Positions 33,170 through 41,336 of a DNA stretch of 54,495 bases are shown piece by piece. The translations under genes were made by a program, and so were the position numbers. Under the pieces are notes generated by a model, which did not search any database, was not told the origin of the DNA, and saw nothing but the letters and a program-made list of their open reading frames with translations. Each line of letters begins with the position of its first letter. Position 1 is the stretch's first letter. Origin of the DNA: Deltaproteobacteria bacterium (GTDB lineage: Bacteria; Desulfobacterota; Binatia; UBA1149; CAITLU01); NCBI GenBank assembly GCA_016218925.1, contig JACRCR010000105.1, forward strand, positions 1-54,495, given 5' to 3'.

Positions 33170-35806
33170 ATGATGTGCGATCACGACTCATTCCCGAAGA
33201 GAGCGGCTGTCCGGCGCTTCGTGCCCGCGTGGTGGCTCGCTGCGCTTGCCGCGGTGGTCTGGCCGGCCGTAGTCGTGCCGGGCTCGGCGGCGGCCGCGGC
33301 CTGCGGAAATGGCATCGTCGAGACGGGCGAAGAGTGCGACGACGGCAACCTCGACGATTCCGATACCTGCCTGAGCGACTGCAGCGTGAACCCCGCCTGC
33401 GGAACTCTCACCGGAACCTGGCGAGAGTCGAGGATGGGGTCGACGGTGGAATTGTTCGAGGAGCCGGGAGGGCTCCTGCACGGCGCGGGAGGCATCGACA
33501 TTTTCGGCTCGGACGGTTCGATGCTGATGGTGGGTGACGGCACCCGCAGTGGCACGGCCGTGAACTGGCTCGGTCACGGCGCGACGTGGAGTGCGTGCGA
33601 CTGGCTGCTGTTTCCGCAGTGGTTCTGGAACGGCGGTCTGGCGCTGATTCGCGTGTCGCGTTCCGCATGCGGTGACGGAGTGCTGGACTCTGGCGAAGCG
33701 TGCGACGACGGCAACGCGCACAATGCCGATGGGTGCAATTTCTACATTTTCGCGCCCCCGGAGGCTGCGCCGTACTGCGGTCCGGGGATGTCCGCCGAGT
33801 TCTGCGTCACGGTGCCGGCCGGCTGTGGCAACGGCGTCGTCGATCCCGGCGAAGCCTGCGACGACGGCGATGCGTCCGCCTGTGACCAGTGCACTCCTCA
33901 GTGTACTCCTGCGTGCGGGGACGGGATCGTCGGTCCAGGCGAGGAGTGTGACACCGGTGGACTCTCGCCATCGTGCTACGCGGACTGTACCTGGCGGGGC
34001 TGCGGCGACGCAGTCACCGACTCCGAGGCCGGCGAGCAGTGCGACGACGGCAACACCGTTTCCTGCGACGGTTGCTCATCTTCGTGCGGCGACGAAATCG
34101 GCTGGGTTTGCGGCGACGGCATTGCCGACCCGGCTTGCGGCGAGAGCTGTGACGGCAACGATCACAGCGGCTGCGACGGACTGTGCGACGCCAACTGTGC
34201 GTGCGCGCCGTTTTGCGGCAACGGGCGCGTCGAGGCCGGCGAAGAGTGCGACGACGGCAACACCGACCACGCCGACACCTGTACCGGCGACTGCACGGTG
34301 AATCCCGACTGCGGCGGACTCACCGGTACCTGGACCGTTGACGCCGACGGTTCCGTCGTACAGATCGACGAGGCTGCTGGCGGTGCGTTCACCAGCGCGG
34401 GCGGTGTGTACGATCGCGGTGATCCGCTACACAGAGCGACGTACGTGGGTAGCGGATTGCGTCAGGTGACATCGGTTACCTGGTTCGGCACTGCGGGGGT
34501 CTGGCCTCGTTGCGACGCGCTCGTCTTCCCGAACTACCGCGGCCTCGGCAGTGAACTCGCGCTTACCCGCGTCACGCGCGGCATTTGCGGCGACGGCGTG
34601 CTGGATGCTGGCGAAGCTTGCGACGACGGTAACACCGCTGCGGCGGACGGTTGTCGACCGTACAGTTTCCTGCCCGATCCGACCTGTGCTGCCGCGATGC
34701 CGGTACGGTTCTGCACGCAGGCGACGATCGGCTGCGGGGACGCAGCTCGTACCGGCGACGAAGCCTGCGATGGCGGAGACCCCTACGGTTGCGATGCATG
34801 CTACCCGGACTGCACGCTCGCCTGCGGCAACGACATCGTCGATCCTGGCGAGGCATGCGACGGTCCGAGCGCTACTTGCGACCCGGATTGCACCGCCGCG
34901 CTCTGCGGCGACGGCGTCGTGAACGCGCTGGCCGGAGAAAGCTGCGACGACGGCGCAACGGCACCGTGCGACGGCTGCTCGCCGGCCTGTCAGAGCGAGC
35001 GGGCCACGGTGTGCGGCGACGGCATCGTCGACGCGGGCTGTGGCGAGCAATGCGAGGACGGCAATAGCGACGACGGCGACTGTTGTTCGGCGTCGTGCCG
35101 TCTGGATCCCCCCGGCGCGGTCTGTCCGGACACAAACGCCTGCAATGGCATCGAGACCTGCGATGGGTCGGGCCACTGCCTGCCAGGGACTGCGCCGGAC
35201 TGCATCGATACCGATCCCTGCACCCAGGACTACTGCGACGATATCGCGGGGTGCCAGTTCGCGCCGAATCCGTTGCCGGTCTGCAACGAGGCGCCGGAGC
35301 AGCGCCTCGTCATCCGTCGCGATGACGCCGATCTGCCCTCGGGCAGGATCACGTGGACTTGGACCCGCGGCGCTGAGTCGAGCCTCGACGAACTCGGCGA
35401 CCCCGCGGCGGATACTTGGTACGCGCTGTGCGTGTACGATTCCTCGCACGGGATCTGGGATGAACGATTGGTTACGTTCGTCGGTGCGGACCCGAACCTA
35501 TGGAAGGATCGTGGTGTGCGCGGCGTGCTGTATCGAGACCCTGTTGGCCACAGCCGCGGCGTCAGGACTTTGCGCCTCGTGCCGGGTCCGGTGGCCAAAC
35601 CACGGTTGACCCTGAAGATAGGCGGTCCTCGCAGCGTGCTTCCGACACCCACGCCCGCCAGCGGTGAGTTCTACTTCGATCAATCGCCGGCGGTAATCGT
35701 CCAGTTGGTCAACGCGGAGGGAGCCTGCTGGGGAGGCGAGTTTACCGACTCGCGCGAGAACAGCGGGCTGCGTTTCGAGGCGACGATCCGAGCGCCGGCG
35801 CCATAG
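33170..35806 (+). CDS. Secreted DUF4215 / Myxococcus cysteine-rich repeat protein with internal duplication
   Basis: 878 residues from ATG 33170 (GGAG 6 bases upstream). A signal peptide (FVPAWWLAALAAVVWPAVVV, then AAAA) is followed by many disulfide-rich repeats of the form CGNGIVETGEECDDGN and CxxDC, the Myxococcus cysteine-rich (DUF4215) repeat. An about 304-residue module appears twice: copies start at Cys codons 33302 and 34214, and each holds a TGTW...-type beta insert of about 90 residues between repeats. The last 170 residues form a beta-rich domain ending QLVNAEGACWGGEF. Exported, probably outer-surface; such proteins are often cell-surface or fibre-associated in Myxococcota. It closes the plus-strand unit. 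Confidence 0.85.
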   Translation: MMCDHDSFPKRAAVRRFVPAWWLAALAAVVWPAVVVPGSAAAAACGNGIVETGEECDDGNLDDSDTCLSDCSVNPACGTLTGTWRESRMGSTVELFEEPGGLLHGAGGIDIFGSDGSMLMVGDGTRSGTAVNWLGHGATWSACDWLLFPQWFWNGGLALIRVSRSACGDGVLDSGEACDDGNAHNADGCNFYIFAPPEAAPYCGPGMSAEFCVTVPAGCGNGVVDPGEACDDGDASACDQCTPQCTPACGDGIVGPGEECDTGGLSPSCYADCTWRGCGDAVTDSEAGEQCDDGNTVSCDGCSSSCGDEIGWVCGDGIADPACGESCDGNDHSGCDGLCDANCACAPFCGNGRVEAGEECDDGNTDHADTCTGDCTVNPDCGGLTGTWTVDADGSVVQIDEAAGGAFTSAGGVYDRGDPLHRATYVGSGLRQVTSVTWFGTAGVWPRCDALVFPNYRGLGSELALTRVTRGICGDGVLDAGEACDDGNTAAADGCRPYSFLPDPTCAAAMPVRFCTQATIGCGDAARTGDEACDGGDPYGCDACYPDCTLACGNDIVDPGEACDGPSATCDPDCTAALCGDGVVNALAGESCDDGATAPCDGCSPACQSERATVCGDGIVDAGCGEQCEDGNSDDGDCCSASCRLDPPGAVCPDTNACNGIETCDGSGHCLPGTAPDCIDTDPCTQDYCDDIAGCQFAPNPLPVCNEAPEQRLVIRRDDADLPSGRITWTWTRGAESSLDELGDPAADTWYALCVYDSSHGIWDERLVTFVGADPNLWKDRGVRGVLYRDPVGHSRGVRTLRLVPGPVAKPRLTLKIGGPRSVLPTPTPASGEFYFDQSPAVIVQLVNAEGACWGGEFTDSRENSGLRFEATIRAPAP

Positions 35807-35811
35807 CGCGT

Positions 35812-38106
35812 TCAGCGCTGGCCTCGATCCTGCGGCGACGGCTCCGCACGAGTGGCGGCGGCGGCCTCGTCGTCTCCTGCTTCCAGATCCGGCGGAACCG
35901 GTGGGCCGAAGTTCTCGGCGAAATCCGGGGACTCGATCCACGCCGCGTTCCACATGACACTGAGTCCGAGCAGGTCCAGGGCTCTCGGTGGCAACTCGCC
36001 GTCGATGCGCGAGCGCAGCAGCAAAGTGATGACCTGTCCTTCGAACGGCGACAGATCCAGCGAGAATTCCTCGCCAGCGTCGGCGCCCCAGGAACTCTCC
36101 ATGGACAGAGGTCGCCCGGTTCGCATCAGCGCCGTCGGTTGTCCTTCATCCGGGAAGAGCCAGACCTCCGCATGGAAGTCCGCTTCGGCGATCGCCGGGA
36201 CAGGTTGGCGCATCTCGACCGAGAACCGCAGACGCGCGCGCGCCGGTACCTGAATCTGACAAATGGTGATCGCCTGGTTGCGGGTTCCCCAGGCTGCGAT
36301 GTACGAGTGGTAAAGCGTCTGGAACAAGAACTGTTCCTGGACGAACTGAGAGGGTCTGCCTCCAGGTCGGATGTCGCAGTACCGGACGAGCGGTGCTTTG
36401 GGGATGTCCGGCAACGGCTCGCTGCGTCGTATCAGGATCTGGTTGCGCTTACCGCCGATCGACAACACCGGCCGGAAGTTACGATACAGGTAGTCGGTCA
36501 GTTCGGGCGCATAGCGCGGCATGCCGACCGGGTCCGCGAAAAAATTGTTGTAGTCGGCCAGGATCAGCCTGACTCCGGCACGTTCGATTTCGTCGACGAC
36601 GCCGCGGCCTCTGTCTTCTCCTATGTGCACCGAATAGTAATTGTAGTAGCGCGTCGGCATCCGTCGCTCGGCCAGGAACGTGATCATCGACAGACCCGGC
36701 ATCGCCATTACCGGTTCGTTCTTGGTGGTGAGGTTGCTGAGCAATTCAACCTCGTAGTCGATCATCTGCGCGGTCAACGGTTCGACCAGAACCCCGGCTC
36801 GTGGCGCCGCGATTTCGGTCGACATCGCTTTGCGAAGGTTGTTGCCCCAAACCGCGGCGAATGCCGTGTATGCGCAAACCAGCAAGACACAGCTCAGCGC
36901 AGCCGCCATTCTGGTGGCGCTCACCCGCCAGCGCCCCGCGCCGAAACTCAGCGCGGCGGTCGCCACCGCCAGCGTCAGGACGGGCTGGTAGACGTTGATG
37001 AGGTGGTTGAAATCCGCCCGCGGAAAGACGCCGAGGAAGCATGACGCACTGAACACCGAGAGAGCGAGCAGGGCGCGCTGCGGGCGCGACGAACCGCGCA
37101 GCTGCACGAGACCGCGAAGCGCTACGATCGGGAACAGGAACGGCGGCAGCCAGTAGAGCGCGACGTGGAGAAGTTCGACGAGCGTGATCACGAAGTGGTG
37201 CCACTTGTAGGCGATGGCCATGCTGCCCATCGGCACCGCCATGTAGATGAATCCGGTCGCGGTCCACAGGCGGTTGCGTCGCCACACCTCGGAAAAAGGA
37301 AGGTACGGGATGGCGTGGGCATCCGCGAAACCGTGGAACGGGCGCACGACCAGGGACTGGAACGCAGCGTCGAGGGCACCCTGCCAGGCGAGGAGGGCCA
37401 CGATCGGCAGGACGACCAGTATCGCTCCGGCGGCCGCTGCCGTGGTTCCCCGTGCGAAGGCGAGGAGCACGCGTCGCAGTGGCGTACCGCTCTCGGCGCA
37501 CGCGTACAGGTCGAGCAACACGGCGCCGCCGCAGCCCGCCAGCGCGAACACGCCGTAGTTCTGCTTGAAGACGAGCGAGAGTCCGCACAAACCGCCGCAG
37601 GCGACGAGCCAGAGCGTGTCGCGCTTGCGCATCCAGGAAAGCACGCACGCGAAAGCGGCCATCGCGGCCAGCATCGAGTACGGCGAGTAGAAGGAGAAGG
37701 TCCACGCCGGAAACGCCCAGACCGAGAACACGCCGATGAGGATCGCCGCGAAGTCGCCCCACAGGGCTCCGCCGATCTGCGCAACGATCCGTCGCGACAG
37801 CCACATCGTGGCGAGCAAGCAAAGCCCGGCCGCGACTCGCGTCGCGAGCACGCTCGGTCCGGTGACCGAGAAGATGCCGGCCAGGAGATACCAAACACCG
37901 GGAGTGACGAACAGGTCGAGATCGCGGTACGGCACCTTACCGTTCACGATCTCGAGCGCCTGCGACAGCAGATATCCTTCGTCAGCGAGCGTGAGGGAGC
38001 GGCGGCACAAGTTTGCGACGACCGCCGCGGCCACGGCCCAGCCTGCGCAGCGAACGGCGGCGAGCACGAGGCGACGTATTCGGGTCGGCGAGTCCACGGC
38101 GTTCAC
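35812..38106 (-). CDS. Multi-spanning GT-C-like glycosyltransferase with large C-terminal soluble part
   Basis: 764 residues from GTG 38106 (GTGA overlap with the upstream gene). About ten membrane helices in residues 15-420; the first extracytoplasmic loop has LTLADEGYLLSQALEIVNG and VPYRDLDLFVTPGVWYLLAG, the D/E-rich loop and YRD...PG pattern of GT39-like enzymes. A conserved LVFKQNYGVFAL follows in the middle helices, shared with the upstream paralog. Residues about 440-764 are soluble and extracytoplasmic, with a beta-rich region near 600-720 that may bind carbohydrate. Last gene of the 43781 unit; convergent with the DUF4215 gene, 5 bases apart. Confidence 0.75.
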   Translation of the reverse strand: MNAVDSPTRIRRLVLAAVRCAGWAVAAAVVANLCRRSLTLADEGYLLSQALEIVNGKVPYRDLDLFVTPGVWYLLAGIFSVTGPSVLATRVAAGLCLLATMWLSRRIVAQIGGALWGDFAAILIGVFSVWAFPAWTFSFYSPYSMLAAMAAFACVLSWMRKRDTLWLVACGGLCGLSLVFKQNYGVFALAGCGGAVLLDLYACAESGTPLRRVLLAFARGTTAAAAGAILVVLPIVALLAWQGALDAAFQSLVVRPFHGFADAHAIPYLPFSEVWRRNRLWTATGFIYMAVPMGSMAIAYKWHHFVITLVELLHVALYWLPPFLFPIVALRGLVQLRGSSRPQRALLALSVFSASCFLGVFPRADFNHLINVYQPVLTLAVATAALSFGAGRWRVSATRMAAALSCVLLVCAYTAFAAVWGNNLRKAMSTEIAAPRAGVLVEPLTAQMIDYEVELLSNLTTKNEPVMAMPGLSMITFLAERRMPTRYYNYYSVHIGEDRGRGVVDEIERAGVRLILADYNNFFADPVGMPRYAPELTDYLYRNFRPVLSIGGKRNQILIRRSEPLPDIPKAPLVRYCDIRPGGRPSQFVQEQFLFQTLYHSYIAAWGTRNQAITICQIQVPARARLRFSVEMRQPVPAIAEADFHAEVWLFPDEGQPTALMRTGRPLSMESSWGADAGEEFSLDLSPFEGQVITLLLRSRIDGELPPRALDLLGLSVMWNAAWIESPDFAENFGPPVPPDLEAGDDEAAAATRAEPSPQDRGQR

Positions 38107-39749
38107 GAGGGTCGCTTTCGTCGAAGGAACTCCCATGCAGTTCCTTCGACGTTGAGCTCACGGATGTTGGCGAAGTTGGTCTGCAGGTACTGTGCGAGGC
38201 GAGGAAACAGTCGTTCAAAGCTGGCGAACTGCACGTACATCCTGGAGTTCAGCACTACACAGTCGACGCGCCGGTCGCGGAGGCCGGCCACCAGCACCTC
38301 GTCGCGTACGTCGCCCGGGATCACGAGATCGTAGGGTGTCGGGTTCGTGCGCGCGCTGGTGACGTAGAGAAGAGGCATGTCGGGCGCTACGAATACGGCG
38401 GTTCCGGGCGGCGCGCACGCCCTCAGGAAGTCGTCCGCGTTCCGGTACAGCGAAGCCTCGCGCCGGGACACCCGCAAGGTCGCTCCCGGGAGCCGCATCG
38501 GCTCCGAGTACCAGCGCCTCAGATCGAGCATCGCGGCGGCGCCGACCAGCAAGATCACCCCGCCGAAAGTTGCCGCGACCTTGGTCAATCCCGACGCTAC
38601 AGCGGGCCGCCGAGTGCGGATCGCACGTAGTACCAACGTGATGGCGGCGGCATCGATCAGTAACAAGGTCGGATAGACCGCGACCAGGTGAGACCAGATC
38701 GCCGAAGGGAAGATCCCGAGGAAGAACACGGGGGCGAACAACGTCACGGCGCGGGCCGTGCGGCGCACCTCTGCGTCGCGGTGACGGGAAAGCCTCCATG
38801 CACAAAGGGGCGCGATCGCGAGCGCGAAATAGGCGCTTGCGTAGCCGGCCCGGATTGCCAGCGATATGACGCGCGGGCTACCCCACGGGTGCCCCCGTAC
38901 CAAGTACCCGAAGAGCAGTCCGGGCGAATAAAGGAACAGGAATCTCCCGTCGGTGCTTGGGTGCGAACCGAAGACAGGCGGGAGCGGCTGGTCGAAAGCC
39001 TCGATCTGACCGCGGAAGATCGTAAGAAGGGTGCAGCTGACGAAGGATGGGAACGCGCCACTGCACGCGATCGCGAGAGCGGCGGTGGCGCCGATGCTCG
39101 AGCCGCCGAGGACCGGAAACGCGAGAGCGCGAAGGAGCGGTTTGTCGGCCAACGCGCTGTCGCGCCTGTTCCATACCAGCGAAGCGAACACCGCCAGCAG
39201 CGCCAGGGCGCCGTAGTTCTGCTTGAACAGCACGCAGACTCCCAGGCTCAGGCCCGTCAGTACGCCGTCGAGAGGCCGCGCGGTCGCGAGGTACCGTCTC
39301 GCCATCAACAATGCGCACAGAGCGGCCAGCAGCGACAGCGAGGAGTAGGCGAGCATGGTGAAGACCGGGAAGCTCACCACGACCAGGATCATGTATCCGA
39401 TCGGAACCAACCACCGGGCGCGGCCGGGGGCCAACGGGCGAACCAGCGCGAGCAGGCATGCAGCGGTCGCCGCGTTGACGACCAGTTGGGTCCAGCGCAG
39501 CACCAGGACGTCGGTTCCGAAGACGCGAAACAGTGCGGCCGCGAGCCAGTAGATGCCCGGGAAGATCCCGGTGTAGACGTCACGATAGAGGACTTCGCCG
39601 GACAGCAGGCGCTGGCCGATGGCGGTTACCTGTCCCTCGTCCAGTGAGACCACGCTCCGGTCTACGAATGGGATCTGGGCCAGCGCGGCGACGACTGCGG
39701 TGCGGATCGTTTCGGGGATCCGTCGCCAGAAGGCTGACACGAAGTTCAC
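38103..39749 (-). CDS. Multi-spanning GT-C-like glycosyltransferase
   Basis: 548 residues from GTG 39749, in a GTGA overlap with the GT2 gene and with GGAAG upstream; a start at 39773 would overlap that gene further. The first loop reads SVVSLDEGQVTAIGQRLLSGEVLYRDVYTGIFPGIYW, with the DEG and YRD...PG features of the downstream paralog, and the shared motif VLFKQNYGALALL occurs near residue 180. A soluble C-terminal part of about 150 residues is much shorter than in its neighbour. Probably uses a polyprenyl-phosphate sugar made by the GT2 protein encoded just before it (inference). Confidence 0.75.
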   Translation of the reverse strand: MNFVSAFWRRIPETIRTAVVAALAQIPFVDRSVVSLDEGQVTAIGQRLLSGEVLYRDVYTGIFPGIYWLAAALFRVFGTDVLVLRWTQLVVNAATAACLLALVRPLAPGRARWLVPIGYMILVVVSFPVFTMLAYSSLSLLAALCALLMARRYLATARPLDGVLTGLSLGVCVLFKQNYGALALLAVFASLVWNRRDSALADKPLLRALAFPVLGGSSIGATAALAIACSGAFPSFVSCTLLTIFRGQIEAFDQPLPPVFGSHPSTDGRFLFLYSPGLLFGYLVRGHPWGSPRVISLAIRAGYASAYFALAIAPLCAWRLSRHRDAEVRRTARAVTLFAPVFFLGIFPSAIWSHLVAVYPTLLLIDAAAITLVLRAIRTRRPAVASGLTKVAATFGGVILLVGAAAMLDLRRWYSEPMRLPGATLRVSRREASLYRNADDFLRACAPPGTAVFVAPDMPLLYVTSARTNPTPYDLVIPGDVRDEVLVAGLRDRRVDCVVLNSRMYVQFASFERLFPRLAQYLQTNFANIRELNVEGTAWEFLRRKRPS

Positions 39750-40507
39750 CGATACTTCCGTGCTATGCGCCACAGGTCACCGAATGCCGCTATCCCGTGC
39801 CACAAGGTGAGCTTGGATCCCGCGACGTCGCGCCAGCGGGGGAGAGGATATTCGAGGAGCAGAGGCGCCAGCGGTTGCGGGGCCACTTCGCGCCGGAGTC
39901 TCGCCAGTAGCTCGACATCGAAGATCCACCTGCTCGAGAAGGGCTCGGCGAACGCATTGGCTACCGCATCGGTTACGCGAAACAGCTTGGCACCACACTG
40001 AGTGTCGTAGACGCCGATTCCGAGCACCATAGAGGCCACTGTCGCGAAGATGCGGCCGGCGTAGTGTCGCAGTGGCTTTCGTTCGACCTCGGCTCCGAGG
40101 CGCCGGACGCGGGAGCCGAATACCGCGAGCAGACGAGGGTCGCGATCCAGCAACGCGAGGTAGTCGCCGACCACGTCGAGCGGAGTCGAGAAATCCGCGT
40201 CCCAATAGCCGACCATCGCGGGTCTCAGCTCCAGCGCGGCAAGGACACCTTGCCGCACCGCTTCCGCCTTCCCGCAGTTGCGGGCGAGTTTTTTCCAGCG
40301 GAGCCGGCCCAACGGGTCGTTGCACAGTTCTTCGAGTACCGCCGCGGTCGCGTCGGTGCTGCCGTCGTCCACGAAGATGAACGCCACGCGCGGGTTGTCG
40401 GCGATGCCACGGGCGATGGCGCCGAGATCGAGCCTGCTGGCCTCGTTGTAGCATGGTACGACGAGGATGGCGTGGCCTGACTCGAGCGGCTGGACGAGGT
40501 GCGTCAC
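39746..40507 (-). CDS. Family 2 glycosyltransferase, dolichyl/polyprenyl-phosphate glucosyltransferase-like
   Basis: 253 residues. GT-A motifs: ILVVPCYNEASRLD, IFVDDGSTDAT, and GYWDADFSTPL with the DAD metal site. The C-terminal YDTQCGAKLFR and the acceptor region FSSRWIFDVELLARL resemble polyprenyl-phosphate beta-glucosyltransferases (ALG5-like). Such enzymes load a sugar on a lipid carrier that GT-C enzymes use, and two GT-C genes follow with 4-bp overlaps, which supports this job. The start is GTG 40507. Confidence 0.85.
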   Translation of the reverse strand: MTHLVQPLESGHAILVVPCYNEASRLDLGAIARGIADNPRVAFIFVDDGSTDATAAVLEELCNDPLGRLRWKKLARNCGKAEAVRQGVLAALELRPAMVGYWDADFSTPLDVVGDYLALLDRDPRLLAVFGSRVRRLGAEVERKPLRHYAGRIFATVASMVLGIGVYDTQCGAKLFRVTDAVANAFAEPFSSRWIFDVELLARLRREVAPQPLAPLLLEYPLPRWRDVAGSKLTLWHGIAAFGDLWRIARKYR

Positions 40508-40532
40508 CGGGTTTCGGCTCCCAGTCGCGTCC

Positions 40533-41333
40533 TCAGCGCCGGCAGAGCGCGACGAGATCGAGCGCTCGATCTACGTCGTCGGCCGAAACGCTGAAGTCTT
40601 CGGGGGCGATAGTTGCGGCACCGCTCGGTTGAGCGCTACGCCGCACCAGCTTCGCCAGCCGCGCGAACGCGAACTGTACCAGCCAGGCCGGCAGAAGCTT
40701 GCGAATGCCCAACGGGTCCAGGCGCAGGATGTTCCGCACCGCGCGAGCGCGGCCGGCTTCGAAGGCTTCGACCCCGGCGTTTCCGTGCATGCCGCGGATT
40801 TCCACACTGCCGAACACTTTGCGAAGGAGTTCGCCGAGTTCGACCGCGGTGTATTCGCGCACATGGTACGGGTTCTCCGAGATCGTGCGTAGCCGGTTCG
40901 GCGTGGTCAACACCAGGACCCCTCTCTGGCCGAGACGCTCGCGCAGACCGGTCAGGAACGGCTCGGGATCGCGGATGTGTTCGAGTACCTGGAAGTTGAT
41001 CACGAGGTCGAAGGTCTCGCCGAAGCCCCCGGGGTGGGTCAGGTCGACACGCTCGAAGCGCAGGTTCGGCTTCTTCCACAACCGCCGGCATTCGGAAATC
41101 GCGCTGTCCGAGTAATCGACGCCGGTAACCTCGGCCGCCACGTCGCAAAGGGTCTGAGTGCCGAAGCCTTCGCCGCAACCCGCATCGAGAACCCGCTGCC
41201 CCGCCGCCAAGGTCGTGGCAAAGCGATAGGCCGCGATGTGCCGGCCGTAGTCGTACTCGAAGCCTTCGCCCCACCCGGGTCGCTCGCCGGTGAACTTCTT
41301 CTGATCCACTGCGGTAGCTTCCACGTCGCGCAC
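40533..41333 (-). CDS. Class I SAM methyltransferase
   Basis: 266 residues. SAM motif VLDAGCGEGFGTQTL near residue 48, the acidic motif II GVDYSDSAI and post-II FQVLEHIRDPEPF. The C-terminal 80 residues include a basic, possibly membrane-touching region. It starts at GTG 41333, 3 bases after the SpeE-like gene stop, and is followed after 25 bases by the GT2 gene; sugar methylation is the likely task by context. Confidence 0.87.
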   Translation of the reverse strand: MRDVEATAVDQKKFTGERPGWGEGFEYDYGRHIAAYRFATTLAAGQRVLDAGCGEGFGTQTLCDVAAEVTGVDYSDSAISECRRLWKKPNLRFERVDLTHPGGFGETFDLVINFQVLEHIRDPEPFLTGLRERLGQRGVLVLTTPNRLRTISENPYHVREYTAVELGELLRKVFGSVEIRGMHGNAGVEAFEAGRARAVRNILRLDPLGIRKLLPAWLVQFAFARLAKLVRRSAQPSGAATIAPEDFSVSADDVDRALDLVALCRR

Positions 41334-41336
41334 GAG

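Noticed and set aside
33302-35100. Regular DNA-level repeats that might look like a CRISPR array
   Set aside because: The repeats are codons of Cys/Asp/Gly-rich protein repeats in a continuous frame, with no constant spacer length and no cas genes.
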